This document shows, one piece after another, positions 36,648-45,938 of a stretch of 64,000 bases of DNA; position 1 is the stretch's first letter; every line of letters starts with the position of its first letter. The notes beneath the pieces were generated by a model that was not told where the DNA came from, did no database searches, and saw only the letters and a list, made by a program, of their open reading frames with translations. A program made the position numbers and the translations under genes. The stretch is from Sphingomonas sp. LM7 (lineage in GTDB: Bacteria > Pseudomonadota > Alphaproteobacteria > Sphingomonadales > Sphingomonadaceae): positions 1,674,001-1,738,000 of the forward strand of contig NZ_CP019511.1 in the NCBI RefSeq assembly GCF_002002925.1. Reading direction: 5' to 3'.

Positions 36648-39107
36648 CTATTCGTAGCGAAGCGCGTGGACGGGATTGGCGCGGGCGGCGCGCATGGCAT
36701 GGCCGGCGACGGTGGCGACTGCGATGGCGAGCGCCAGCAGCCCGGCAACGGCGAAGGGCGTCGGGCCGAGCGGCACGCGGACGTCGAAGCCGTTGAGCCA
36801 TGCGCGCATCGCCCACCAGGCAATTGGCCAGGCGAACAGATTGGCAAGCACCACCGGCCTGGAGAACTGCCAAACCAGCAGCCGCACGATGTGGCGCACC
36901 TTCGCGCCGAGCACCTTGCGAATGCCGATCTCCTTGGTCCGCCGCTCGGTCGCGAAGGCGGCGAGGCTGTAGAGCCCGAGGCAGGCGATTAGCACGGCGA
37001 GCCCGGAGAAGCTCGCGAACAGCGCACCTCGGGCGCGATCGGCGGCATAGATCTCGCGCACGATATCGTCGGCGAAACGCGCCTCGAACGGAATTTCGGG
37101 CTCGAAGCGGCGCCAGACCTTGTTCAGCGCCGCCATCACTTCGGCCGGACGCGCGGCGGCGTAGCGGACCAGCACCTGGCTCGTGCGTTCGGGGGCATAG
37201 ACATAGACGATCGGCTCGATCGCGTCGCGTGCGGTGCGGAACCGGGTATCCTCGACGACGCCGACGATCATGGACGGCACCAGCACGAGGCCATAGGCGG
37301 CGACGCGCACGCTCTGTCCGATCGCCGCCTGGGGCGTGCGATAGCCGAGCCTGGCCGCGCCGGCCCGGTTGACCACCACGTTGATGCCGCGCGAGACCAG
37401 ATCCGCCTCCGACCCGCCGACCCGATCGGCGGCAAAGCGATCGCCTAGCCGGCGCCCGGCGAGGAGATTCACGTCCATCGTCCGAAGCAGGTCCGCGTCG
37501 ATGCCGTACAGCCCCATCGAGATATAGTCGGTGGCGCCGGGCAGCTGCATCAGCCGAAGCGTCTTCTGCGTCGATCCCAGCCCGAGTTCGGTGCGGCCCA
37601 CCCCGGCAACCCCCGGAATCGCCAGCATCGCGGCGCGCGCCGCTTCATATTCGGAGCCTTGGGTGAAGCGCCAGGCATTGTCGATCTGGACCAGCCCATC
37701 GCGCCGATAGCCGGGATCGACGCGCTCGACGAAGCGGGTCTGCGACACGATGACGATGGTGCTGGCGATCAGCCCGATCGCGATGGCGAACTGGACCACG
37801 ACCAGCGCAGTACGGAAGCGGCCATTACCTGGCGTCTCGACCGAGGCGCGATTGGCGCGAAGCACTTCGGCCGGCTGAAAGCGGCTGAGATAGAAAGCCG
37901 GATAGAGCCCGCCGAGCAGCCCGGTCGCGGCGAACAGCCCGAGCGCCGGCCACAGCATCCCGCCCGGGCCGGTATAGGCGATGCGGATGTCCGCGCCGAT
38001 CCAGGCGCCGAGCCAGGGCGTGGCCAGCTCGACGATCGACAGCGCGATCAGCATCGCCGCTCCCGCCATCACCAGGCTTTCGCCGAGGAACTGTACAATC
38101 AGCTGTCTGCGCGAGGCGCCGAGCACCTTGCGCAGCGCCACTTCGCGCGCCCGCTGGGCGGCTCGCGCAGTCGATAGGTTGACGAAGTTCATCACTGCCA
38201 TGCCGAGCGTCAGCAGCGCGACGATCGCAAAGGTGGCTAGCGTGCGCGGATCGCCGCCGGGCGCCAGCGCGCCTTCCTGCGTGCCGCCGAGGTGGAGATC
38301 GGTCAGCGACACCAGATGGAGGTCGATCAAGTCGGACATCGCCGCCGGCTTGCCGTCGATCACTTCGGTGGGGATCGCGCGCTTCTCCCAGCCAGGCAGC
38401 GCGGCATTGATCGCGGCCACGTCGGCATTGGCGCGCAGCTTGATATAATGGTGCTGGTTGAAATTGCCCCAGCCGCGAAGCTCGGCGGGAGTTTGGTTGG
38501 GATCGCGGCGGAACAGGATGGCGAGGCGCAGGCTGGTGTTGCGTGGCAGATCGCGCAGCACGCCGGTGACGCGGTAGTCGCGCTTGCCCGAACCGGCGCC
38601 GAGGCTCAGTTGCTTGCCCAGCGCTTCGGCGGTGCCGAAGTGGCGGATCGCCTCGCGCTGCGTCAGCACGATCGAATTGGTGTCGGGAAGCGCAGTCGCT
38701 GCCGAGCCCTGTGCGAACGGCAGCGCGAACACCGTGAAGAAGCCCGCATCCACTGTAGTCGCGTCGAGGAACACCGGCTGGCCGTCGCGCTCGGTGACGG
38801 TCTTCCCAGCGGCCAGCGAAGTCATCGCCTCGATTTGCGGGAAGCCGGCGGGCAGCCGCTCGTAGAGCGGGTACGAACTCGACTGGAGCTGCACCGCGGG
38901 CTGGGCCGGCGGATGGAGCGTCGACTGGACCTGATAGACGCGGCTGCTGTCGGGCATCCAGCTATCATATGCGCGCTCGTAGCGGACATAGTTGAGGATC
39001 AGCAGGCACCCGGCGAGCCCGAGCGCCAGCCCACCGATGTTGATTGCGGCATAGACGCGGTTACGCGCCAGCAGCCGCAGCGCGATCGTCAGATAGTTAC
39101 GCCACAT
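36648..39107 (-). CDS. FtsX/MacB-type ABC transporter permease (first copy)
   Basis: The 819-residue protein is a full-length paralogue of the downstream permease: same opening (MWRNYLTIALRLLARNRVYA), the coupling motif AREVALRKVLGASRRQLIVQF, KEIGIRKVLGAKVRHIVRLL near the end, and NPVHALRYE at the C-terminus. It has two FtsX domains and two periplasmic domains. Two paralogous permeases beside one ATPase suggest a heterodimeric transporter, with each permease contacting one ATPase copy. The ATG at 39107 lies 24 bp from the ATPase stop. The periplasmic domains differ more than the FtsX cores, so they may recognise different partners. Confidence 0.88.
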   Translation of the reverse strand: MWRNYLTIALRLLARNRVYAAINIGGLALGLAGCLLILNYVRYERAYDSWMPDSSRVYQVQSTLHPPAQPAVQLQSSSYPLYERLPAGFPQIEAMTSLAAGKTVTERDGQPVFLDATTVDAGFFTVFALPFAQGSAATALPDTNSIVLTQREAIRHFGTAEALGKQLSLGAGSGKRDYRVTGVLRDLPRNTSLRLAILFRRDPNQTPAELRGWGNFNQHHYIKLRANADVAAINAALPGWEKRAIPTEVIDGKPAAMSDLIDLHLVSLTDLHLGGTQEGALAPGGDPRTLATFAIVALLTLGMAVMNFVNLSTARAAQRAREVALRKVLGASRRQLIVQFLGESLVMAGAAMLIALSIVELATPWLGAWIGADIRIAYTGPGGMLWPALGLFAATGLLGGLYPAFYLSRFQPAEVLRANRASVETPGNGRFRTALVVVQFAIAIGLIASTIVIVSQTRFVERVDPGYRRDGLVQIDNAWRFTQGSEYEAARAAMLAIPGVAGVGRTELGLGSTQKTLRLMQLPGATDYISMGLYGIDADLLRTMDVNLLAGRRLGDRFAADRVGGSEADLVSRGINVVVNRAGAARLGYRTPQAAIGQSVRVAAYGLVLVPSMIVGVVEDTRFRTARDAIEPIVYVYAPERTSQVLVRYAAARPAEVMAALNKVWRRFEPEIPFEARFADDIVREIYAADRARGALFASFSGLAVLIACLGLYSLAAFATERRTKEIGIRKVLGAKVRHIVRLLVWQFSRPVVLANLFAWPIAWWAMRAWLNGFDVRVPLGPTPFAVAGLLALAIAVATVAGHAMRAARANPVHALRYE

Positions 39108-39131
39108 GCGGCCGATCCCCCTCCTTACCGA

Positions 39132-39812
39132 TCAGGCCGCGCGGCGGCGTTCCTGCAGGATGCGGCCGTCGAGCATCGACACGATCCGCCCGGCATAATC
39201 GGCGTGCGCGGGCGAGTGGGTGACCATCACGATCGTCGAGCCCTCGCCGTTGAGCGTCTGGAGCATCCGCATCACTTCCTCGCCATGATGCGTGTCGAGA
39301 TTGCCGGTCGGCTCGTCTGCGAGGATCAGCTTGGGGTTGGCGACCAGCGCGCGGGCCACGGCGACGCGCTGCTGCTGGCCGCCCGAGAGCTGGCTCGGAC
39401 GATGCTTGGCGCGGTGCGCGATCCCGACCTTGTCCATCACTTCGTCCACCCGGCGCTTGCGCTCGGATGCGGAGACATTGTGGTAGAGCAAGGCGAGCTC
39501 GACATTGTCGCGCACGCTCAGCTCATCGACCAGATTGAAGCTCTGGAAGATGAAGCCGATGCTCTCTTTGCGCACATCTGCGAGCTTGCTCTCGGAAAGC
39601 CCGGCGACTTCCTTGCCGTTGAACACATAGCTGCCGCTGGACGGGCTATCGAGCATCCCGATCATGTTGAGCAAAGTCGATTTGCCGCACCCCGAAGGCC
39701 CCATGATCGCGACGAACTCGCCCTCGGCGATGTCGAGATCGATCGCGTCGAGCGCCGTCGTCTGGACCGTGTCGGTGCGATAGACCTTGGAGAGTTCGCG
39801 CATCGTCAGCAT
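39132..39812 (-). CDS. ABC transporter ATP-binding protein (MacB/LolD type)
   Basis: The 226-residue ATPase has Walker [10 protein letters not shown] (~37-45), signature [15 protein letters not shown], Walker [13 protein letters not shown] and switch His in [13 protein letters not shown]. It starts with [23 protein letters not shown], typical of MacB/LolD-type ATPases. It lies between the adaptor gene (20 bp upstream) and the two permeases, and energises both. Complete and normal length. Confidence 0.92.
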   Translation of the reverse strand: MLTMRELSKVYRTDTVQTTALDAIDLDIAEGEFVAIMGPSGCGKSTLLNMIGMLDSPSSGSYVFNGKEVAGLSESKLADVRKESIGFIFQSFNLVDELSVRDNVELALLYHNVSASERKRRVDEVMDKVGIAHRAKHRPSQLSGGQQQRVAVARALVANPKLILADEPTGNLDTHHGEEVMRMLQTLNGEGSTIVMVTHSPAHADYAGRIVSMLDGRILQERRRAA

Positions 39813-39832
39813 GAAATTCCCTTTCCTTTTAA

Positions 39833-41083
39833 TTATTTGGACAAGTCCAGCCGAGTCTTGTCGGTGTATCCGGTGTAGGGCGAGGTCAGCACCTTCTCGC
39901 CGGCCTGAAGCCCCTCGAGCACTTCGATAAACTCGGCGTTGCGGCGGCCTAGACGGACGTTGCGCTTAACTGCGCTGCCGCCGTCGGGGGTCACCACGAA
40001 GATCCAGTTGCCGCCGGTCTCGTTGTAGAAGGCGCCGGTGGGCACCAGCAGCGCCGGCGCCGGATCGCCAAGCGTCAGCCGCGCCTGCATCGTCTGCCCG
40101 CGCTGGATGTTGGCCGGTTCGGGCCCGACGAACTGCAGATCGACCTGGAACTGGCCGTTCTGGACCTGCGGGTAGATCTTGGTGACCTTGGCGTCGTAGC
40201 GCTTGCCGCCGAAATCGAGGCTGGCACGCTGCTGGAGCTGGACGCGGCCAAGATAGAATTCATCGACCCCGGCGATCAACTTGTTGCGGCCCGGGCTGTC
40301 GATCTGCCCCACCCGCTCGCCGCGCTGGAGCGACTGGCCGACCTGCACGGAGAAGCCCGAAAGCTGCCCTGCCACCGGCGCACGGAGCTGAAGCGCGTCG
40401 AGGTTCGCACGGGCGATCGACAGGCCGGACTGCATCGATTGTGCTGCCGCCTGTTGCTGCGAGAGCTGGCTGGTCTGGAGCCGCGCATCGGTCGATTGGC
40501 TGCGCCGGAGCGCCGCATAGTTGCGCTGACGATATTCGTAATCGGCCTGAGTATCGTCGAACTGCTTGGCAGTAACGAAGCCGCGCGCGGCGAGCGGCTT
40601 TTCGCGCTCATACTGACGCCGCGTCTTGTCGAGCGCGAGTCCCGCCTCGAGCACTGCGCGCTCGTTCGAAAGCCGTGTCTGGGCAAGCGCCAGTTCCTGG
40701 CTGCGCATGTTGTTGATCTGCTGCTCGACTTCGGTCTGGCGCGCCAGCGTCGAGAGCTGAAGCTCCGCGTTGGACAGCAGTGCAATCGGCTGGCCCTGCG
40801 CGACGGTGGCGCCGTCCTCGACCAGCATCTTCTCGACCCGGCCGCCCTCCACGGCGTCGATATAGACGGTGAGCAACGGCGTGACACGGGCGCGCAGCGG
40901 AATGAAGTCGTCGAAGGTGCCCCGGGTCACGCTCGACACCGTCACATGGTCGGCACCCACCGTCTGGCTCGAACCCGATGGCGCGAACCACCAGAACAGC
41001 GCCGCGGCGAGCAGCACCACCGCCGCGCCGATCGCGGCCTTGATCCTGGTCGACAGCTTCCGCGTCTCGACGACTGCGTCCAT
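39833..41083 (-). CDS. Periplasmic adaptor (HlyD/RND-type membrane fusion protein) of the efflux operon
   Basis: The 416-residue start at 41083 (MDAVVETRKLS) is preferred because the sigma-54 promoter predicts a transcript beginning near 41141, which rules out the ATG at 41146 and leaves the ATG at 41125 as the only other good option. It has one N-terminal membrane anchor (~20-38), a beta-barrel/lipoyl half-motif (VEDGATVAQGQPIALL), a long coiled-coil hairpin (~110-230), a second lipoyl half (LRAPVAGQLSGF) and a C-terminal barrel. It would link the ABC pump to an outer-membrane channel. No TolC gene is in the operon. Confidence 0.87.
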   Translation of the reverse strand: MDAVVETRKLSTRIKAAIGAAVVLLAAALFWWFAPSGSSQTVGADHVTVSSVTRGTFDDFIPLRARVTPLLTVYIDAVEGGRVEKMLVEDGATVAQGQPIALLSNAELQLSTLARQTEVEQQINNMRSQELALAQTRLSNERAVLEAGLALDKTRRQYEREKPLAARGFVTAKQFDDTQADYEYRQRNYAALRRSQSTDARLQTSQLSQQQAAAQSMQSGLSIARANLDALQLRAPVAGQLSGFSVQVGQSLQRGERVGQIDSPGRNKLIAGVDEFYLGRVQLQQRASLDFGGKRYDAKVTKIYPQVQNGQFQVDLQFVGPEPANIQRGQTMQARLTLGDPAPALLVPTGAFYNETGGNWIFVVTPDGGSAVKRNVRLGRRNAEFIEVLEGLQAGEKVLTSPYTGYTDKTRLDLSK

Positions 41084-41150
41084 CCCGCTGCCGGTGACCG
41101 GACGGTCTCCCCCATTTTTCTGCATCCGAACGACACCCATGGTCATGCCC

Positions 41151-41168
41151 GAGCAACCCCCGTGCCAA
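41151..41168 (-). promoter_or_regulatory. Sigma-54 (-24/-12) promoter of the ABC efflux operon
   Basis: Read on the minus strand, 41168-41151 is TTGGCACG-GGGG-TTGCTC. This matches the sigma-54 consensus TGGCACG-N4-TTGC exactly, including the invariant GG (41166-41165) and GC (41154-41153). Counting from the -12 C puts the transcript start near 41141. The neighbouring NtrC-family regulator is the obvious activator. Confidence 0.85.
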
Positions 41169-41198
41169 GGCGGGCACTCCAGACGGCAGCGAGACTGA

Positions 41199-41399
41199 TC
41201 ACAGGATTGCCCCCACACAAGCGTCCGGTTTCGAACACTTCTGTCCGAAATCGAACGCCACGCGGATCGAGGCCGAACCCAGCTGCAGCAGCGCGTGCCC
41301 GCGCTGCCCGCGCACCGCGATGTCGAGCACGGCCTGCGGTTTGCCCGAGAAGGCGAGGACCACGCAGGCGAACGCACCCAGCAGGACGGCATTTCGCAC
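41199..41399 (-). CDS. Possible small exported protein
   Basis: A GTG at 41399 opens 66 codons with a hydrophobic leader (RNAVLLGAFACVVLAFSG) and a mature part ending in two Cys (KCSKPDACVGAIL). The codons from the start to about residue 50 end almost always in G or C, which is what this genome does in real genes and not in random frames. Against it: short, no strong ribosome-binding site, no family, and its 3' end covers the candidate enhancer repeats and lies just upstream of the sigma-54 promoter. Confidence 0.35.
   Translation of the reverse strand: MRNAVLLGAFACVVLAFSGKPQAVLDIAVRGQRGHALLQLGSASIRVAFDFGQKCSKPDACVGAIL
41223..41256. promoter_or_regulatory. Tandem 14-bp motif, candidate NtrC-type enhancer site
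   Basis: GTCCGGTTTCGAAC (41223-41236) and GTCCGAAATCGAAC (41243-41256) agree at 11 of 14 positions and start 20 bp apart, about two helical turns. They lie about 55-90 bp upstream of the -24 element of the efflux promoter, a normal distance for a bound sigma-54 activator. A third related copy is at 41652-41665 beside the regulator gene. Confidence 0.5.
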
Positions 41400-41511
41400 C
41401 AATTTTCCGGCCCTGTTCCCAGACACTCGCGTGATCCCCGCTCCGAACAATCCGGAGAAGCATGAGCACAAGGCATGCCAAACGGGATTATTGCGGTGAT
41501 TGCCGGCTTCC

Positions 41512-41590
41512 CCCGTCCGGCCTGAGCCCGTCGAAAAGGCCGCTCTTGTCTCGGAGAGAAGTCAAGAACGACAGGCTCAGCACGAACGGG
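41512..41590. repeat. Imperfect intergenic inverted repeat, sphingomonad style
   Basis: The arms 41512-41533 (CCCGTCCGGCCTGAGCCCGTCG) and 41569-41590 are inverted copies agreeing at 18 of 22 positions, around a 35-bp centre. The right arm read in reverse begins CCCGTTCGTGCTGAGCCTG, an element I recall as a frequent intergenic repeat in Sphingomonas and related genomes. It could fold as RNA or be a relic of a miniature mobile element. Confidence 0.65.
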
Positions 41591-41660
41591 GACCAGGGCA
41601 TCCCTTCGTCGGCGAGGCGAAGACAAGATCGGCTTGGCACGCAAATTGATTGTCCGGAAA

Positions 41661-41677
41661 CGTACAGGCGCTGTACG
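41661..41677. promoter_or_regulatory. Perfect palindrome upstream of the regulator gene, possible operator
   Basis: CGTACAG-GCG-CTGTACG is a perfect 7-3-7 inverted repeat ending 12 bp before the regulator ATG. It overlaps the third copy of the GTCCG motif. Its place suits an autoregulatory operator, but no binding protein is known. Confidence 0.45.
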
Positions 41678-41689
41678 GGAGTGGACGGC

Positions 41690-43073
<1,384 letters not shown>

Positions 43074-43084
<11 letters not shown>

Positions 43085-44396
43085 CCAGCGCTTCACGATC
43101 GGGCTGGTCGCCTGGATCGTCACGCTGGTGGCCGCGCTGCTGGCGTGCATTGCCGCGTTCCTGACGCCGGGGCTCGGCGCCGCGCGCATCGTCGCGGTCG
43201 GCATCGCCGCCGCCACCTTCGCCGGACTGTGGCGGCACATCACTCGCACCAACCGCACCGTCGCGCGGTTCATCGAAGCGCTCAAGTTCGGCGACACTGC
43301 GATCCAGTTCGATGCACAGGGCGGCGCGGGCTTCGGCGAACTGGGAGTGTCGCTCAACCAGGTGCTCGCCCGGTTTCGCGCCGAGCAGGATCGCGTCGCG
43401 GGCGAGTTGCGATATCTCGACGCGCTGATCGACGACATGCCCGTCGCGGTGCTCACCGTCGATGCCGAGGGCCATGTCACGCTCGCCAACAAGGCGGCAC
43501 GGCGCCTGTTCAACGGCGAGCACGGCACCCTCGCCGAGGACTTCGTCGGATATGGCGCGACCTTCGCCCGTCGTCTTGCGAGCGATTCGCAGAACGAAGA
43601 GTTATTGATACTCACTATCAACGGCCGTCCCCAGCGGGTGCTGGTTCGCACCGCCACGCTGGAGCGCCTCGGCCGGCGTACCCGCGCAGTCAGCATCCAG
43701 CCGATTCAGGGCACGCTCGACGCAGTAGAGATGGCTGCGCAGACCGATCTTGTCCGCGTGCTCACGCATGAAATCCTAAATTCTCTCACCCCGGTCACGT
43801 CACTAGCATCGACTGCCGCCGACTTGCTCGGCGACGCCGGTCTCTCCGCCGATCCGCGGATCGGCGACGCCCGCATTGCCGTCGAGACGCTCGCCCGCCG
43901 CGCACAGGGACTGAGCAATTTCATCGAAGCCTATCGCGCCGTGGCGCAGACTCCCGAGATCAAGCGCCGGCACTTCGCCGCGCGTCCGTGGGCAGGCGAA
44001 CTCGCGCGCATCTTCGCGACGAAGGCGGCCGGCGTGCCGCTGCACGTAGATGTGGTTCCAGAAAGCCTCGCGCTTGATGCCGATCCGGATCTGCTTGCAC
44101 AGGTGGTGATCAACCTGATGCAGAACGCCGCGCAGGCGGTGGATGCGATCGAACGGCCGCGCCTCACGCTCCGGCTGCTCGGCGATGCGCAGGCCACACT
44201 GATCGAAGTCGAGGACAACGGCCCTGGCGTTCCCGACAGCCTGCGCCAGGACGTGTTCCTGCCCTTCTTCACCACCCGGGCGGCCGGCACCGGCGTCGGC
44301 CTCAACCTCGCCCGCCAGATCGTCATCGCGCATGGCGGCGCGATCGACGTCACCGATGCGCCCGCCGGCGGCGCGCTGTTCCGGATCGTGTTGTAG
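43074..44396 (+). CDS. Sensor histidine kinase, NtrY/NtrB-like
   Basis: The 440-residue kinase has two N-terminal membrane helices (~10-55) with a very short loop between them, so there is little periplasmic sensor. A HAMP-like linker (~55-110) and a PAS domain (~115-215, DDMPVAVLTVDAEGHVTLANKAA) follow. The phospho-acceptor is His232 in VLTHEILNSLTP, and the ATPase has N-box QVVINLMQNAAQAV, G1 VEDNGPGVP and G2 GTGVGLNLARQI. The HEILNSLTP H-box matches kinases paired with NtrC-type regulators. The signal is probably membrane or cytoplasmic in origin. Confidence 0.9.
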
Positions 44397-44404
44397 AGAC
44401 CCGC

Positions 44405-44525
44405 AATTCCTCCCTCGTGGCGCCGAAGGCGACGGAGGGGGCCTGTCCGCTGGTACCTCGCTCGTGGAGAGATCACCTCTACCAGCTTCGCCGGCCTCCC
44501 TCCCGCGCTGCGCGAGGGAGGAATT
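44405..44525. repeat. Inverted repeat between convergent genes
   Basis: AATTCCTCCCTCG (44405-44417) and its exact inverted copy (44513-44525) flank two internal GC-rich hairpins, for example CTCCCTCCCGCGC with GCGCGAGGGAG. The element fills the gap between the kinase stop and the gspK stop and could act as a two-way terminator or be a miniature mobile element. Confidence 0.6.
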
Positions 44526-45393
44526 AGGTGCCGCTAGGCAACGGCGGTGCCCCCGGCGGCACGGCGGCATTACGCCAGCGCTCGACGGGCACGACTTCGA
44601 CCTTGCCGTCCGGCAGCCGTCGCCGCTGGATCAGCGTCGCCGCCTGCTGGCTGGTGCCGCCGATCGTCGCGCGCGTCCGCACCCAGAAGGTGTTCGAGCG
44701 GAAGGACGTGCCCCAGGGCAACGTCACATTCTGGTCGGTCAGGTCCTTGACGGTCAGGAACCCCTGCCGCTCGCGCACGGCGATCAGCCGCTGGGCAACC
44801 ACCGGATCGCGGAACAGCAGCATCAGCATCTCCTGCCCGGCCGCGTTGAGATTGAGCCCGGTCTTGCCCGGCAGCGCCGTCACCAGCTTCTCCAGCCGAT
44901 CCGCGACCTTGGGCTCGACCCCGGCAAGCCGCAGCGGGCGCAGGTCGGTCACTGGCCCGTTCAGCCGGACATATTCCACCGCGGCGACCATCTGCTCGGG
45001 CTTGAGGCCCACTTCGTTGCCGATCGACTGGAACAGGATTGTCGAAGCGACTTCACCCGTGCGCACCGAATTGATGTTGAAGCGTCCCTCGGCATCGGCG
45101 ATCGCAAGGTCGAAGGTGCCGCCTTCGATCGGCGCGCCCTTTTCGGAAAGCTTTGCCCAGGCCTCGCCGGCATGATCTGTTTCGGGCGATTGTTCGGAAT
45201 CGCGGCGCAGCGCGATCAGCGCAGAGAGTTCGCCGCCGCGCACGATTGCCTGCGCGCGCGCCGCCTCGCGGGTGCGCAGGCCACGGTCGAGCGCCAGTTC
45301 CTCGCGGTTGATCATCAGAACGACCAGCCCCGCGGCGATCGCGACGAACATCAGCACGTTGACCAGGATCATGCCCTCTTCGCCGCGCTTCAT
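44524..45393 (-). CDS. gspK: Type II secretion pseudopilin GspK
   Basis: The 289-residue start at 45393 overlaps the gspJ stop (ATGA). The prepilin leader is MKRGEEG with cleavage before MILVN; the +5 residue is Asn, not Glu, as expected for the tip pseudopilin GspK. After the membrane helix come features of the large GspK domain: FDLAIADAEGRFNINSVRTG (the conserved DxxGxxNxN calcium-region motif) and GLNLNAAGQEMLMLL. GspK caps the GspIJK tip of the pseudopilus. Length is normal. Confidence 0.9.
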   Translation of the reverse strand: MKRGEEGMILVNVLMFVAIAAGLVVLMINREELALDRGLRTREAARAQAIVRGGELSALIALRRDSEQSPETDHAGEAWAKLSEKGAPIEGGTFDLAIADAEGRFNINSVRTGEVASTILFQSIGNEVGLKPEQMVAAVEYVRLNGPVTDLRPLRLAGVEPKVADRLEKLVTALPGKTGLNLNAAGQEMLMLLFRDPVVAQRLIAVRERQGFLTVKDLTDQNVTLPWGTSFRSNTFWVRTRATIGGTSQQAATLIQRRRLPDGKVEVVPVERWRNAAVPPGAPPLPSGT

Positions 45394-45938
45394 TGCCCGG
45401 GCTCCTCGGGCCGCGCAGGAAGCGCGATCACCCGGCGCAGCGAGCCCGGCGTGCCGCCCGGCCCGGCGACCTGCATCTCGATCGCCACGGCGCGCGGCCA
45501 GCGCTCCTTGCCCTCGTCGTTCACCGGCCAGCGATCGACCCACGCCCCGTCCCAGAAGCGCCAGCGCGCATTGGCCACGCCCGCGAGCACCAGCTGCGGC
45601 GCGGGCCCGACGGAGCGCACCAGCGCACCACCGGCGACGCCATAGCGCAGTTTGATCGCCGCGCCGCCCATCCCGGGTGCCGCGCGGGTGAAGCTCAGAG
45701 TGGCGCCGCTTCCCGAGATCGGGCCACCGGCGATCTGCTCGATATCGCTGGAGACGATGAACATCGTGCGCTGCAGGTCGGCAAGCCTATCGAAGCGCTT
45801 CTCGGTACGTCCCTGGACGTTGATGATGCCGTCGACCAGCGCCAGCCCGGCCACGGCGATCAATGCGAACAGCCCCATCGAGATCATCAGCTCGATCAGC
45901 GTGAAGCCGGTCTCGCCGGCTCCGGGGCCGCGCTTCAC
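45390..45938 (-). CDS. gspJ: Type II secretion minor pseudopilin GspJ
   Basis: The 182-residue protein (GTG start) has a prepilin leader ending ETG with cleavage before FTLIE and the Glu+5 at residue 16. The mature part has RLADLQRTMFIVSSDIEQIAGGP and a WRFWDGAWVDRWP stretch typical of GspJ. It overlaps gspK and the LpoA-like gene by 4 bp each, forming a three-gene unit. GspJ joins GspI and GspK at the pseudopilus tip. Confidence 0.9.
   Translation of the reverse strand: MKRGPGAGETGFTLIELMISMGLFALIAVAGLALVDGIINVQGRTEKRFDRLADLQRTMFIVSSDIEQIAGGPISGSGATLSFTRAAPGMGGAAIKLRYGVAGGALVRSVGPAPQLVLAGVANARWRFWDGAWVDRWPVNDEGKERWPRAVAIEMQVAGPGGTPGSLRRVIALPARPEEPGQ

Larger units (their letters stand above)
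41400..41689. other. Intergenic region upstream of the NtrC-type regulator
   Basis: This stretch holds the imperfect inverted repeat at 41512-41590, a third copy of the GTCCG motif at 41652-41665 and a perfect palindrome at 41661-41677. No convincing reading frame lies in the rest, and no sigma-70 promoter stands out by eye. Confidence 0.5.

Noticed and set aside
41083..41146. Starting the efflux adaptor at the ATG at 41146
   Set aside because: The sigma-54 promoter predicts a transcript start near 41141, downstream of that codon.
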